Assembly (NCBI GenBank): GCA_903848655.1
Contig: CAINGT010000122.1
Span: 1 to 50,329, forward strand
DNA: 50,329 bases
From: an uncultured Sphingomonadales bacterium
Lineage (GTDB): Bacteria; Pseudomonadota; Alphaproteobacteria; Sphingomonadales; Sphingomonadaceae
Direction: 5' to 3'
Shown: in pieces, positions 14,546 through 24,515 of the stretch
Numbering within the stretch: position 1 is the first letter of the stretch
Layout: each line of letters opens with the position of its first letter
Notes under the pieces: model-generated
Told to the model about the DNA's origin: nothing
Databases searched by the model: none
Seen by the model: only the letters and a program-made list of their open reading frames with translations
Position numbers and translations under genes: made by a program

Positions 14546-16747
14546 ATGTCCGCACCAGTCCGCACCATCTCCGCCGAAACCGTCGCCGCGCACGGGTTTA
14601 CCGATGACGAATATGCACGGGTGCTGCACGCGCTCGGGCGCGAGCCGAATATGGTCGAACTCGGCATTTTTTCGGTAATGTGGTCCGAACACTGTTCGTA
14701 CAAATCGAGCCGCCTGCACCTGAAAAAGCTGCCCACACAAGCCCCGTGGGTGATCTGCGGCCCGGGTGAAAACGCCGGGGTAATCGATATCGGCGATGGT
14801 CAGGCGGCGATCTTCAAGATGGAGAGCCACAACCACCCGAGTTATATCGAACCCTATCAGGGCGCGGCGACCGGAGTGGGCGGGATCTTGCGCGATGTGT
14901 TCACGATGGGCGCGCGCCCGGTGGCAAACCTCAATGCCTTGCGGTTTGGCCGCCCCGACCATCCGCGCATGAAGCATCTGGTGCAAGGCGTGGTGGCCGG
15001 GATCGGCGGCTATGGCAATTGCGTCGGCGTGCCGACAGTCGGCGGCGAAACCCATTTTCACCGCGCCTATGATGGCAACATTCTGGTCAACGCGATGACC
15101 GTGGGCGTGGCCGATACCGACAAGATCTTTTATTCGGCCGCCACCGGGCTTGGCAATCCTATCGTCTATGTCGGGTCAAAGACCGGGCGCGACGGGATTC
15201 ATGGCGCAACAATGGCGAGCGCCGATTTTGACGATGCCAGCGCGGAAAAGCGCCCGACCGTGCAAGTCGGCGATCCGTTCACCGAAAAGCTGCTGATCGA
15301 GGCCTGTCTCGAACTGATGGCGACCGACGCGATTGTCGCGATTCAAGACATGGGTGCGGCGGGGTTGACATCGAGCTCGGTCGAAATGGCGAGCAAGGGC
15401 GGCGCGGGCATTCGGTTGAACATGAATGCGGTACCCTGCCGCGAAGCGGGCATGACACCCTATGAAATGATGCTGTCCGAAAGCCAGGAACGCATGTTGA
15501 TGGTGCTCAAGCCCGGCAAAGAGCCGATGGCCGCGGCAATTTTCCGCAAGTGGGAACTTGATTTTGCGGTGATCGGCGAAGTGACCGACACCGGGCATAT
15601 GGTGCTCGAATGGAATGGCGCGGTGGTGTGCGATATCCCGCTCGGCCCGCTGGCCGATGAAGCGCCGCTGTATGACCGGCCGCACCTTTCGCTCGCAGAG
15701 TACAAAGCATGGGCCGCCGTGCCCGATTTGGGCGCGGTGCCCGCCAGCGCCGATCTGGGTGCCGATCTGCTGACGCTGATCGGTTGTCCCGATCTCGCCA
15801 GCAGGGCGTGGATCTGGCAGCAGTATGACAGCCAGGTCGGTGCCGATACGCTGCAAAAATCGGGCGGCGATGCGGCGGTGGTGCGGATTCACGGCACTGC
15901 CAAAGCGCTGGCGATGACCACCGATTGCGCGCCGCGCTATTGCTATGCCGATCCGTATGAAGGCGGCAAGCAGGCGGTGGCGGAAACGTGGCGCAATCTG
16001 TGCGCAGTGGGCGCAACGCCGCTGGCGATCACCAATTGCCTGAATTTCGCCAATCCGCAGCGCCCCGAAATCATGGCGCAAATCGTCGAAGCGCTGAACG
16101 GCATGGGCGATGCGTGCCGCGCGCTCGATTACCCCATCGTGTCGGGCAATGTGTCGTTGTACAACGAATCGCGCGCGACGGGCGGTGGCAGCGCGATCCT
16201 GCCAACACCTGCCATCGGCGGGGTCGGGCTGATGGCCGATCATCGGATCATGGCAACGATAGCGTTCAAGCACGCCGATCAGGCGATTTGGCTGATCGGC
16301 GGCCCCGACTATGGCGGGCATCTCGGGCAATCGCTTTACTTGCGCGAAATTCACGGCCGCGAGGCCGGGTCGCCGCCACCGGTCGATCTGAGCGCCGAGC
16401 GCCGCCATGGCGAATGGGTGCGCGAACTGATCGCCGCCGGGCGGGTGAGCGCGGTGCACGATGTCGCCGATGGCGGCGTGCTGGTGGCAGTGGCGGAAAT
16501 GGCGCTGGCGGGCGGTATCGGCGCGACCCTGACCGATCTGGCCGACGCTGCGGCGGCATTCGGCGAAGATCAGGGGCGCTATCTTGTCACCACCGCGCCC
16601 GATGTGGTGCTGGCCGCGCCGGGTGTGCCGGTGCGGCGGATCGGCACGACGGGCGGTGACACCCTAGCGGGGCTGGGTTTTGACGTGCCGCTCGCCATGC
16701 TGCGCGCGCGGCATAACGCGTTTTTTTCCGAATGGATGGATGGCTGA
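14546..16747 (+). CDS. purL: Phosphoribosylformylglycinamidine synthase subunit PurL
   Basis: The 733-residue product is the usual length of the small-type PurL, which converts FGAR to FGAM with ATP and ammonia from the PurQ/PurS partners in purine synthesis. Family blocks are present: EHCSYKSSR near residue 50, [21 protein letters not shown] around 93-113, and two repeated AIRS-like halves, each with a glycine-rich segment ([25 protein letters not shown]). ATG at 14546 fits the family N terminus. Its leader is a decayed repeat. An alpha/beta hydrolase gene follows after three bases. Confidence 0.95.
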   Translation: MSAPVRTISAETVAAHGFTDDEYARVLHALGREPNMVELGIFSVMWSEHCSYKSSRLHLKKLPTQAPWVICGPGENAGVIDIGDGQAAIFKMESHNHPSYIEPYQGAATGVGGILRDVFTMGARPVANLNALRFGRPDHPRMKHLVQGVVAGIGGYGNCVGVPTVGGETHFHRAYDGNILVNAMTVGVADTDKIFYSAATGLGNPIVYVGSKTGRDGIHGATMASADFDDASAEKRPTVQVGDPFTEKLLIEACLELMATDAIVAIQDMGAAGLTSSSVEMASKGGAGIRLNMNAVPCREAGMTPYEMMLSESQERMLMVLKPGKEPMAAAIFRKWELDFAVIGEVTDTGHMVLEWNGAVVCDIPLGPLADEAPLYDRPHLSLAEYKAWAAVPDLGAVPASADLGADLLTLIGCPDLASRAWIWQQYDSQVGADTLQKSGGDAAVVRIHGTAKALAMTTDCAPRYCYADPYEGGKQAVAETWRNLCAVGATPLAITNCLNFANPQRPEIMAQIVEALNGMGDACRALDYPIVSGNVSLYNESRATGGGSAILPTPAIGGVGLMADHRIMATIAFKHADQAIWLIGGPDYGGHLGQSLYLREIHGREAGSPPPVDLSAERRHGEWVRELIAAGRVSAVHDVADGGVLVAVAEMALAGGIGATLTDLADAAAAFGEDQGRYLVTTAPDVVLAAPGVPVRRIGTTGGDTLAGLGFDVPLAMLRARHNAFFSEWMDG

Positions 16748-16750
16748 ACG

Positions 16751-17713
16751 ATGCACGAATTTCAGCGGATCGACGTCGGCGCAGTTACTTTGCGAGTCGC
16801 GCTGGCGGGGGCCGGACCGCTGGTCATTCTGGTCCACGGCTTTCCCGAAAGCTGGTATTCGTGGCGCCATCAGGTCGCGCCACTGGCCGATGCCGGCTAT
16901 CGTGTCGCGGTGATCGATGTGCGCGGCTATGGCGGGTCGGACCACCCCCACGCCATTGCCGATTATGCCATGGAACACCTGGTTGGCGATCTCGTCGGGC
17001 TGAAAACCGCTCTGTCGCCCGATGCACCGGTCGTCTTGCTGGGGCACGATTGGGGCGCGCCGATTGTGTGGAATTCCGCCTTGGCGCGGCCCGATCTGTT
17101 TCGCGCGGTGGCAGGACTGTCGGTGCCGTTTACCGGTGTGCCCAGCCGCCCCTTCACCGAAGTGTTCCGCGCGCTGTTTACCGCCAAGAGGCTGTTTTTC
17201 TATCAGGAATACTTTCAAGAACCGGGCCGCGCCGAAGCCGAGCTGGAACCCGATTTGCGCCGCTTTCTCACGCTGTTTCTGACGTCCATCAGCGGAGATG
17301 CCCCGCCCGATGCTTGGCCGGTCAAGCCGGTCGATGCCCTGCTGCTTGACGGGCTGGCCGAACCCGCCGCGCTGCCCGCGTGGCTGACTGAGGCTGATCT
17401 GGACTATTACGTCGGCGAATTTGCCCGCTCGGGTTTGCGCGGGCCGCTCAACCGCTATCGCAACCATCAGGCCGATTTTGACTGGCTCAGCCAGTTCGCC
17501 GGGCGCACGCTCGATCAGCCCGCGCTGTTCATCGGGGGCAGCCGTGATCCCGCAAGTTCGCTGTTTGGCCAAGTGGCCGATCCGGTCGCGCTGATGCGGC
17601 GCTTTGCCCCGCGCGTCACCGGCCATATATTGCCCGGCTGCGGCCACTGGACCCAGCAGGAACGCCCGGCAGAGGTCAATCGCCTGCTGCTCGACTGGCT
17701 CGGGACGTTGTAG
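16751..17713 (+). CDS. Alpha/beta hydrolase, epoxide hydrolase-like
   Basis: A 320-residue alpha/beta hydrolase with HGFPESWYSWR (oxyanion loop, from residue 29) and a nucleophile elbow GHDWGA (Asp100), which is typical of epoxide hydrolases and haloalkane dehalogenases rather than serine esterases. The C-terminal GCGHWTQQE supplies the catalytic His. It hydrolyses an epoxide or similar group through an aspartyl ester. The gene follows purL after three bases and is probably cotranscribed; no functional link to purine synthesis is known. Confidence 0.87.
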   Translation: MHEFQRIDVGAVTLRVALAGAGPLVILVHGFPESWYSWRHQVAPLADAGYRVAVIDVRGYGGSDHPHAIADYAMEHLVGDLVGLKTALSPDAPVVLLGHDWGAPIVWNSALARPDLFRAVAGLSVPFTGVPSRPFTEVFRALFTAKRLFFYQEYFQEPGRAEAELEPDLRRFLTLFLTSISGDAPPDAWPVKPVDALLLDGLAEPAALPAWLTEADLDYYVGEFARSGLRGPLNRYRNHQADFDWLSQFAGRTLDQPALFIGGSRDPASSLFGQVADPVALMRRFAPRVTGHILPGCGHWTQQERPAEVNRLLLDWLGTL

Positions 17714-17715
17714 CC

Positions 17716-18240
17716 TTACAACCAGCTTGCCAACCAGTCGGCCAGTGCTTGCGGCGTCATGTGGCGGGCATCGGCAAGCGCGGCAGTATGGCCCGGGTTG
17801 AGCAAACGGTTGGCGCGCGGTTCGATCACAAGCACCGAGGGCACCCCTTGCAACCGCCCGGTCAGGCCATAACGCGCGGGGATCTGGCCGTTTTTGTCGA
17901 ACCGCCCGACATCGACCATCACCAGTTCGTAGTGCGCCGCGACAAATGCCTGCAACCGGGGTGTGGCGATGGTCCCGGCAAGGACGCGGCAATCTGGGCA
18001 CCAGTTGCCGCCAAGGTCGATCAGCAGCAACTTGTGCCCGGCGATGGCACGCTGGCGCGCCTCGGCCACCGCGCGGTCGGCGTCGGCGGACGTGTCGTAG
18101 GGCAGCGGCAAAGGCTGCGCCAACTGGCCAAAGCTGGTTATGTCAAGCCGTGGAGCGGCCACGGTGGCAGCAGCAGTCGCAGACCCGATGGTAACGCTCA
18201 TGGCAAAACCCGCGATCAGTGGCAATGAGACCCAGCGCAT
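17716..18240 (-). CDS. Exported thioredoxin-family protein
   Basis: This 174-residue protein has a signal peptide and a thioredoxin fold with the redox motif WCPDC (Cys81 and Cys84), then a cis-Pro loop in GVPSVLVIEP. The WCPDC variant occurs in thioredoxin-like proteins that reduce or carry out other periplasmic tasks. Its stop is two bases from the end of the converging hydrolase gene. It faces away from ctaB, so a role in haem or copper redox during oxidase assembly is tempting but unproven. Confidence 0.85.
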   Translation of the reverse strand: MRWVSLPLIAGFAMSVTIGSATAAATVAAPRLDITSFGQLAQPLPLPYDTSADADRAVAEARQRAIAGHKLLLIDLGGNWCPDCRVLAGTIATPRLQAFVAAHYELVMVDVGRFDKNGQIPARYGLTGRLQGVPSVLVIEPRANRLLNPGHTAALADARHMTPQALADWLASWL

Positions 18241-18370
18241 CCGAATCTACTCCATCGAATCGGTTGACTAATCATCTCTGCTAACCGCGATTTTGCGCCA
18301 AAGCCACCCTCTTGTGCCATTTACCGCTTTCGCTTTCCCTGTCGGGCAAGCCGCATTATAGGCCCGCCGT

Positions 18371-19300
18371 GTGATCGCCCCTGCCCCCATCTCGACCGCA
18401 CCTGCCGCATCAGAGGCGGACTGGCGCGATTTTTATGCGCTGACCAAGCCGCGCGTGATTACGCTGGTGATCTTTACCGGGCTGTGCGGTTTGCTTGCCG
18501 CGCCCGGAACAATCGATCCAGTGCTGGGGTTTACCGCGATCTTGTGCATTGCCGTCGGGGCTGGTGGGGCTGCAGCGCTCAACCAATGGTGGGAAGCCGA
18601 TCTTGACGCACAGATGAAGCGCACACGCCAGCGTCCGGTGCCCGCGGGGCGGATGGACAAGCGCGCCGCGCGCGATTTCGGGATTGCGCTGTCGGGCGGA
18701 TCGGTGCTGGTAATGGGGCTGGCAATCGGCTGGCTGGCCGCGACGATTCTGGCGATTTCGATTTTTTACTACGCATGGGTCTATACCGTGTGGCTGAAAC
18801 CGCGCACGCCGCAGAATATCGTGATCGGCGGCGGCGCAGGGGCCTTTCCGCCAATGATCGGGTGGATCGCGGTTACCGGGCATATCACGCTGATGCCGGT
18901 CTTGCTGTTCCTGATCATCTTTGCCTGGACCCCGCCACACTTCTGGGCACTGGCGCTGTTTGTGCAGACCGATTATGACGCTGTGGGCATTCCGATGATG
19001 CCCAATGTGGCGGGCGAACGGTCAACCCGGTATCAGATTCTGGTGTATTCCGTGGCGTTGCTGGTGCTGACACTGGTGCCGTGGTGGCTGGGCTTGGCGG
19101 GCCGTGTTTATGGCGTGGCTGCGCTGGTGCTGGGGCTGGCTTTCGTTGCCCTGTCAGTCAAAGTCGGGCTGCGCCAAACGGCTGAAGCGGGCGATACGAT
19201 GCGCCCGGAAAAGCAGTTGTTCCGCTATTCCATCGTCTATCTGTTCGCGCTGTTTGCCATGCTGGTGGTTGACCACGTGGCCACCCTGTCCGGAGCCTGA
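18371..19300 (+). CDS. ctaB: Protohaem IX farnesyltransferase (haem O synthase)
   Basis: The 309-residue UbiA-superfamily membrane protein begins with a GTG. It has [13 protein letters not shown] near residue 26, the prenyl-diphosphate-binding [19 protein letters not shown] block (about 73-92) and several membrane segments. It adds a farnesyl group to haem b to make haem o for cytochrome oxidase. It starts the run ctaB, small membrane protein, ctaG, ctaE, SURF1. In many relatives ctaC and ctaD lie directly upstream; here a divergent thioredoxin-like gene is there instead. Confidence 0.95.
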   Translation: MIAPAPISTAPAASEADWRDFYALTKPRVITLVIFTGLCGLLAAPGTIDPVLGFTAILCIAVGAGGAAALNQWWEADLDAQMKRTRQRPVPAGRMDKRAARDFGIALSGGSVLVMGLAIGWLAATILAISIFYYAWVYTVWLKPRTPQNIVIGGGAGAFPPMIGWIAVTGHITLMPVLLFLIIFAWTPPHFWALALFVQTDYDAVGIPMMPNVAGERSTRYQILVYSVALLVLTLVPWWLGLAGRVYGVAALVLGLAFVALSVKVGLRQTAEAGDTMRPEKQLFRYSIVYLFALFAMLVVDHVATLSGA

Positions 19301-19304
19301 ATCG

Positions 19305-19508
19305 ATGTCGCAACCGCTCACCCCGTCCGAACTGGCCGCATATCGCCTCCGCCAACGGTCGCGTTCGCGCGCGCTTGCGCTGGTGCTGGTCGCGCTGGTT
19401 GTGCTGTTTTTCGCCATCACCATTGTAAAGCTGAAGCAGGCTGCCGCCAGCCACCATGCGCAAGCCTTAGCAGCGCCGCAGCAGCCAACCGTCCGGGCCG
19501 GGCTATGA
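19305..19508 (+). CDS. Small single-pass membrane protein of the oxidase assembly cluster
   Basis: A 67-residue protein with one membrane segment (ALALVLVALVVLFFAITIV) and a basic N-terminal part (RLRQRSRSR), so the N terminus should be cytoplasmic. It starts four bases after ctaB and overlaps ctaG by four bases (ATGA). A protein of this size occupies the same place between ctaB and ctaG in related bacteria (CoxF-like in some annotations). A role in oxidase assembly is inferred from position. Confidence 0.82.
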   Translation: MSQPLTPSELAAYRLRQRSRSRALALVLVALVVLFFAITIVKLKQAAASHHAQALAAPQQPTVRAGL

Positions 19509-20074
19509 CCATCGCGACGCGTCCGGCGGCGCGCATTATCGCCAACCGCAAAGTCGCCGCGCTGGCGACCGGGGTGGCGCTGGCGATGCTCGGGCTAGGC
19601 TTTGCTTCTGCACCGCTTTACCGCCTGTTCTGTCAGGCTACCGGGTTGAACGGTACCACCCAGCGCGCGACGCTGGCGCAGGCAGAGTCCGTGCGTGCGA
19701 CCGCCCGACCGATCACCATCCGCTTTGACGCCAATGTCGCGCCGGGCATGAAATGGCTGTTCCGGCCCGAAAAAGTCTCTCAGGACGGTCATATTGGCGA
19801 ACGCAAGATCGCCTTTTTCGAAGCGCGCAATGATAGTGGCCACGCGATAGTCGGGCGCGCGGTGTTCAATGTCACGCCCGAACAGACCGGTGCCTATTTT
19901 CACAAGATTCAGTGCTTTTGCTTCAACAATCAGCGGCTCGAAGCCGGACAGCATGTGCGGATGCCGGTGATCTACTATGTCGATCCGGCGATGCTGAATG
20001 ATCCAAATGCGCGTGATGTTGCTGAAATCACGCTGTCCTATACCTTTTTGCCGGCTGCGGACGCGACCGGATAA
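19505..20074 (+). CDS. ctaG: Cytochrome c oxidase assembly protein CtaG (Cox11-type)
   Basis: The product is 189 residues, with one N-terminal membrane segment and a periplasmic cupredoxin-like domain. The copper-binding CFCF motif is at IQCFCFNNQ and the family's FDANVAPGMKW block is present. CtaG delivers copper to the CuB site of subunit I of cytochrome c oxidase. It overlaps the small membrane-protein gene and precedes ctaE by 131 bases. Subunit I and II genes are not in the window. Confidence 0.95.
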   Translation: MTIATRPAARIIANRKVAALATGVALAMLGLGFASAPLYRLFCQATGLNGTTQRATLAQAESVRATARPITIRFDANVAPGMKWLFRPEKVSQDGHIGERKIAFFEARNDSGHAIVGRAVFNVTPEQTGAYFHKIQCFCFNNQRLEAGQHVRMPVIYYVDPAMLNDPNARDVAEITLSYTFLPAADATG

Positions 20075-20205
20075 AAGGGTACGGGTTGCGCGGTTTGGAC
20101 CCTTGTCCGCGAGCGGGGGACCGGCTAAGCGGCGATCCGTCATCGGGCTTTGGCCATTGTGCCGCTGCCCCGAAACCCAAGTTTTTAGCGAAGAACGGGA
20201 CGATC

Positions 20206-21030
20206 ATGGCCGGCGCCAAGAACCACGACTATCACATTTTGCCGCCCGATATCTGGCCGCTGGTCGGTGCGCTGTCGGCGCTGACGATGACCACCGGCGG
20301 AGTATTCTTTATGCACAAGCTGCCCGGCGGCGGCGCAATCGCGCTGACCGGGCTGCTGGGTGTGGCGCTGACGATGTTTTCATGGTGGGGCAAAGTCATC
20401 AAGGAAGCGCATGACGGGTTTCACACCCCGGTGGTGCAACTGCACCAGCGCTATGGCATGATCTTGTTCATCGCGTCCGAAGTGATGTTCTTTGTCGGCT
20501 GGTTCTGGGCGTTTTTCAATTTTTCGCTGTTCCCGTCAAAGATCGCGACCGAAGTGATTGGTGGGCAATGGCCGCCCAAGGCGATCGAAGCGGTGATGAA
20601 CGCGTTTGACCTGCCGCTGCTCAACACGCTGATCCTGCTATGTTCAGGCACCACGCTGACATGGGCGCATCATGCGCTGATCCATGGCAACCGCACCGAT
20701 CTGAAGCGCGGGTTGTGGGCGACGATCCTGCTCGGTCTGCTGTTCAGTTCGGTGCAGGCTTACGAATACATGCATGCGCCGTTTGCTTTTGGCAAAAATA
20801 CTTATGGCTCGGCGTTCTACATGGCGACTGGGTTCCACGGGTTCCACGTCATTATCGGCACGATCTTTTTGATCGTATGCCAGGCGCGCGCCTATCGCGG
20901 CGATTTCAACCCGCGCCAGCATTTCGGCTTTGAAGCGGCGGCGTGGTATTGGCATTTCGTCGATGTCGTGTGGTTGTTCCTGTTTGTGGCCATCTATGTG
21001 TGGGGCAACTGGGGCGCGGTGATCGAATAA
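20206..21030 (+). CDS. ctaE: Cytochrome c oxidase subunit III
   Basis: A 274-residue protein with seven membrane segments expected for subunit III. Typical blocks are HDYHILPPDIWPL at the start, KEAHDGFHTPVV, SEVMFFVGWFWAFF and HFGFEAAAWYWHFVDVVWLFL at the end. The upstream extension of the frame is not used because the family N terminus begins at ATG 20206. The stop TAA shares one base with the SURF1 start ATG. It is part of the aa3-type oxidase. Confidence 0.95.
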   Translation: MAGAKNHDYHILPPDIWPLVGALSALTMTTGGVFFMHKLPGGGAIALTGLLGVALTMFSWWGKVIKEAHDGFHTPVVQLHQRYGMILFIASEVMFFVGWFWAFFNFSLFPSKIATEVIGGQWPPKAIEAVMNAFDLPLLNTLILLCSGTTLTWAHHALIHGNRTDLKRGLWATILLGLLFSSVQAYEYMHAPFAFGKNTYGSAFYMATGFHGFHVIIGTIFLIVCQARAYRGDFNPRQHFGFEAAAWYWHFVDVVWLFLFVAIYVWGNWGAVIE

Positions 21031-21710
21031 TGCAGCCTAAAGCTCCTTTGTCGAAAGGGGCTGGTGATGAGCGGCTTGGTTCGACTGGGGGGCGCGGCCC
21101 CACCCCTGAAGGGCAGGGGTGGAGGGTTCCGGTAATCGCGACGCTGGTCGTGCTTCTCGCCGTGGCGGCGATGATTGGACTGGGGCTGTGGCAATTGCAG
21201 CGGCTGGCGTGGAAGCAGGACTTGCTCGCGCGCTATAGCGCGGCGCGGCAAATTGCGGCCCCGCTACTGCTGAACAGCGGCACGATCCCCGCCGATGCCG
21301 CCTATCGCCGCGTGGTGTGGCCCTGCCCCGCCGTTAGTGCCGATCAGGTCGTTGGCGGTAGCAACGCAAGCGGACAGTCAGGATGGGCGCATGTCGTGGT
21401 CTGCGGTCAGCCAGCGGGCAGGCGTGTGCCGGTGGTGCTGGGGTGGTCGAATGCGGTGGCCCCTATCGTTTGGGCGGGTGGCACCGTGACCGGTGTAGCT
21501 GTACCGGGGCCGAAATCCGGAGTAGTGCTGACGGGTGCGGGCGCGCTAGACTGGCACATCGTCGCCGATCCGCCGCTCGCAGGCCTGACCGCGAATGCCA
21601 CGCCCGATCCGCGCAATATCCCCAACAACCACTTCGCCTATGCGATTCAATGGTTCGTCTTTGCCGCAACCGCGCTCATCATTTATCTCATCGCGCTGCG
21701 GCGGCGCTGA
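21030..21710 (+). CDS. SURF1 family oxidase assembly protein
   Basis: This 226-residue protein has the two SURF1 membrane segments, near residues 35-55 and at the C terminus (IQWFVFAATALIIYLIALRRR). It also has the WQLQRLAWK block after the first segment and NNHFAYAIQWF before the second. SURF1 helps insert haem a into oxidase subunit I. The roughly 30 residues before the first segment are rich in Gly, Pro and Ser and look unusual; the DNA there has short GC-rich complementary runs. No other in-frame start fits. Confidence 0.88.
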   Translation: MQPKAPLSKGAGDERLGSTGGRGPTPEGQGWRVPVIATLVVLLAVAAMIGLGLWQLQRLAWKQDLLARYSAARQIAAPLLLNSGTIPADAAYRRVVWPCPAVSADQVVGGSNASGQSGWAHVVVCGQPAGRRVPVVLGWSNAVAPIVWAGGTVTGVAVPGPKSGVVLTGAGALDWHIVADPPLAGLTANATPDPRNIPNNHFAYAIQWFVFAATALIIYLIALRRR

Positions 21711-21768
21711 TATGGTTGCCATGCGTGCTGCGCACCGCTAATCGCGCCGCGACCAGACGGGGTTTGTG

Positions 21769-23175
21769 ATGCGATATGTCAGCACGCGCGGGACGGCCCC
21801 TGCGCTCGATTTCAAGGGCGTGACGCTGGCCGGGCTGGCCAGCGACGGCGGGCTTTACGTACCCGAAACTTGGCCGCAGTTTGCGCCGGACGCAATCGCC
21901 GCGATGGCCGGGCTGCCTTATGCGCAACTTGCGCAACGCGTGATGCAGCCGTTTGTCGGCGATTGCGTGACGCCCGAACGGCTGCTCGAACTGACGACGC
22001 AGGCCTATGGCACATTTGCCCATGCCGCGGTTACCCCGCTGCGCCAACTCGATGAACGCCACTGGCTGCTCGAACTGTTCCACGGGCCGACGCTGGCGTT
22101 CAAGGATGTCGCGCTGCAATTGCTCGGATTGTTGTTTGAAGAATTTCTGGCGGGGCGCGACGATCATCTGACCATCGTTGGCGCGACATCGGGCGATACC
22201 GGATCGGCGGCGATCAATGCGGTGGCGGGGCGCGACAAAGTCGATATCTTCATGCTCCATCCGCATGGCCGGGTCAGCGAAGTGCAGCGCCGCCAGATGA
22301 CCAGCGTGCTGGCCCCCAATGTGCACAATATCGCCATCGACGGCAGCTTTGACGATGCGCAAGCCGTGGTCAAACGCATGTTCAACGATGGCGCGGTCAC
22401 CGCGCGGTTCGGAATTGCGGCGGTCAATTCGATCAACTGGGCGCGGCTCATGGCGCAAGTGGTCTATTATTTCGCCGCCGCGCTGCAATTGGGCGCGCCG
22501 CAGCGGCGCGTGGCGTTCGCCGTGCCGACCGGCAATTTCGGCGATGTGTTTGCCGGTTATGTCGCGGCGCAGATGGGGCTGCCGATCGAGCGGCTGATCG
22601 TGGCGACCAATATCAACGATATCCTGCACCGCGCGCTGACCACCGGCGATTATTCGGCCGGAACGGTTACGCCGACCGCCGCACCGTCGATGGATATTCA
22701 GGTCTCGTCGAATTTTGAACGGCTGCTTTATGATGCGGGCGGGCGCGATGGCGGGCTGATCGCGGGGCAGATGGCCCGGTTTGAGGCAGAGCGCGCGCTG
22801 CATCTCACCAATGCGCAGCGCAGTTCAGCAGCGCGGTGGTTTGGCAGCGCGCGGATCGATGCGGCGGGAATGGTCGCGGCGCAACGCTGGGCTTATGACC
22901 ATTGCGGCGAAGTGCTCGATCCGCATAGTGCTATCGGGTTGGCAGCCGCGCGCGCTGCGGCAGATCTGCCCGCTGATGTCCCCATCGTCACGCTCGCCAC
23001 CGCGCATCCCGCCAAATTCGGCGATGCCGTCGCCGCTGCCATCGGCGTGCAACCGGCGCTGCCCGCGCGGCTGGGGGACTTGCTCGAACGGCCCGAACGC
23101 TATGACCGGCTGCCGGGCGACTACGCTTCGATCCGCGACTATGTCACCGCGCGCGCCACGCCGCGCCCCGGCTGA
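21769..23175 (+). CDS. thrC: Threonine synthase
   Basis: The 468-residue PLP enzyme makes threonine from O-phosphohomoserine. It begins with MRYVSTRG, has SDGGLYVPE, the PLP-lysine block LAFKDVALQ (Lys112) and GATSGDTGSAAI, and ends with the C-terminal domain of the long-type family. A GTG three bases upstream is an alternative start. It lies 58 bases after SURF1, an order common in sphingomonads, and shares one base with the next gene. Confidence 0.95.
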   Translation: MRYVSTRGTAPALDFKGVTLAGLASDGGLYVPETWPQFAPDAIAAMAGLPYAQLAQRVMQPFVGDCVTPERLLELTTQAYGTFAHAAVTPLRQLDERHWLLELFHGPTLAFKDVALQLLGLLFEEFLAGRDDHLTIVGATSGDTGSAAINAVAGRDKVDIFMLHPHGRVSEVQRRQMTSVLAPNVHNIAIDGSFDDAQAVVKRMFNDGAVTARFGIAAVNSINWARLMAQVVYYFAAALQLGAPQRRVAFAVPTGNFGDVFAGYVAAQMGLPIERLIVATNINDILHRALTTGDYSAGTVTPTAAPSMDIQVSSNFERLLYDAGGRDGGLIAGQMARFEAERALHLTNAQRSSAARWFGSARIDAAGMVAAQRWAYDHCGEVLDPHSAIGLAAARAAADLPADVPIVTLATAHPAKFGDAVAAAIGVQPALPARLGDLLERPERYDRLPGDYASIRDYVTARATPRPG

Positions 23176-24071
23176 TGGCGCGGCTCGACCTTCAGCCGCG
23201 CTTGATGATCGGCAGCGGCTGGGATGATTTTGCGCTGATCGATTCGGGCGACGGGCGCAAACTCGAACGCTATGGCCCGCACCGCCTGATCCGGCCCGAA
23301 CCGCAAGCGCTGTGGCGGCCGCGCCAAGCCGATTGGGCGGCCGATGGCGAATTCATCCCCGGATCGGATGACGACGGCGGCGGGCGCTGGCACTTCGCGC
23401 GCGCTTTGCCCCCCGATGGCTGGCCGCTCGCGCGCGGCGATCTGCGTTTTACCGCCAGTTGCACCCCGTTTCGCCATCTCGGGTTCTTTCCCGACATGGC
23501 ACCGGTGTGGGACTGGATGGCCGCGCGCCACGCCGGGCACGCCACGGCAAGCAGCCTGAACTTGTTCGGCTATACCGGGGTCGGCACGCAGTCGCTGGCG
23601 CTCGCGGGCGCGGTCACCCATGTCGATGCGTCAAAAAAGGCGGTGGCGCAGGCGCGTGCCAATGCCGCACTGGCGGGCATGGCCGACCGCCCGATCCGCT
23701 GGATCGTCGATGATGCGGTCAAATTCACCGCGCGCGAAGTGCGGCGTGGGCGGCGCTATGACGGGATCATTCTCGATCCGCCCAAATTCGGGCGTGGTCC
23801 CGAAGGCGAAGTGTGGCGGCTCGAAACCGACTTGCCCGGCCTGATCGGCGATTGCGCGCGACTGCTCGACCGCGACAGCCGCTTCCTGTTCCTGACGGTC
23901 TATGCCGTGCGCATGTCGTCGCTCGCACTCGCCGGGCTGCTCGATGAAGCTTTGCGCGCTTTGCCCGGCGTGATCGAACATGGCGATCTGGCGATGGCCG
24001 AAGCGGGCGAGCTTGGCCGCGTGCTGCCGACCGCGATCTTTGCGCGCTGGTCGCAAGATCAGCATAATTGA
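23175..24071 (+). CDS. Class I SAM-dependent methyltransferase, RlmI-like
   Basis: A 298-residue protein with the SAM-binding motif LNLFGYTGVGTQSLALAGA (near 130) and the DPPKFGRGPEGE catalytic loop (N/DPP(F/K) type), both typical of 23S rRNA cytosine methyltransferases of the RlmI/RlmK group. There is no obvious PUA domain at the N terminus, so specificity is uncertain. Its ATG overlaps the thrC stop by one base. Confidence 0.85.
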   Translation: MARLDLQPRLMIGSGWDDFALIDSGDGRKLERYGPHRLIRPEPQALWRPRQADWAADGEFIPGSDDDGGGRWHFARALPPDGWPLARGDLRFTASCTPFRHLGFFPDMAPVWDWMAARHAGHATASSLNLFGYTGVGTQSLALAGAVTHVDASKKAVAQARANAALAGMADRPIRWIVDDAVKFTAREVRRGRRYDGIILDPPKFGRGPEGEVWRLETDLPGLIGDCARLLDRDSRFLFLTVYAVRMSSLALAGLLDEALRALPGVIEHGDLAMAEAGELGRVLPTAIFARWSQDQHN

Positions 24072-24140
24072 TGGCGGCCACCCCGAATTTGCCGGGGTGA
24101 AAGGCTGGACAAACCGCGCGCGCGGTGCGATTTGCGCGCC

Positions 24141-24515
24141 GTGCAAGACCAGCTGATCCTCGAAGTCGCCAATATCACCACCGATGTGTTGACCGGCATC
24201 TACTCGGAAGAGACCGGGCGGCCCCAGCCCTTGCGTATTTCGATCAGCGTCGCGCTGACGCCCGAACCGCACTTTGCGCCTCATACCGCATTGGCGGCGA
24301 GCAAGAATTACATGGACCTCAAATTCGCGGCGACGCGCGGCCTGCCGCAAGGGGTGCATTTCACGCTGATCGAATCGATTGGCGACCATATTGCCGAAAC
24401 GCTGTTTTTGCAGGATACGCGCGTAGAACGCGTAACGGTCAAGATCGTCAAACTGGCGATCAGCGAAAGTGGCGAAGATATCGGCATGACACTGACACGG
24501 CACCGGCGCGGATGA
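24141..24515 (+). CDS. folB: Dihydroneopterin aldolase family protein FolB
   Basis: About 124 residues and FolB-like in length and pattern: a start rich in Ile/Val (LILEVANITTDVLTGIYSEE), a central NYMDLK block and a C-terminal HIAETLF, then VTVKIVKLAI. FolB cleaves dihydroneopterin in folate synthesis. The start is uncertain: GTG at 24141 is chosen over TTG at 24132, and no clear ribosome-binding site exists for either. The stop overlaps the next gene (ATGA), which encodes a FolM-like reductase. Confidence 0.83.
   Translation: MQDQLILEVANITTDVLTGIYSEETGRPQPLRISISVALTPEPHFAPHTALAASKNYMDLKFAATRGLPQGVHFTLIESIGDHIAETLFLQDTRVERVTVKIVKLAISESGEDIGMTLTRHRRG

Noticed and set aside
15176..16459. A 427-residue minus-strand frame opposite purL
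   Set aside because: Shadow of purL, which has full family motifs.
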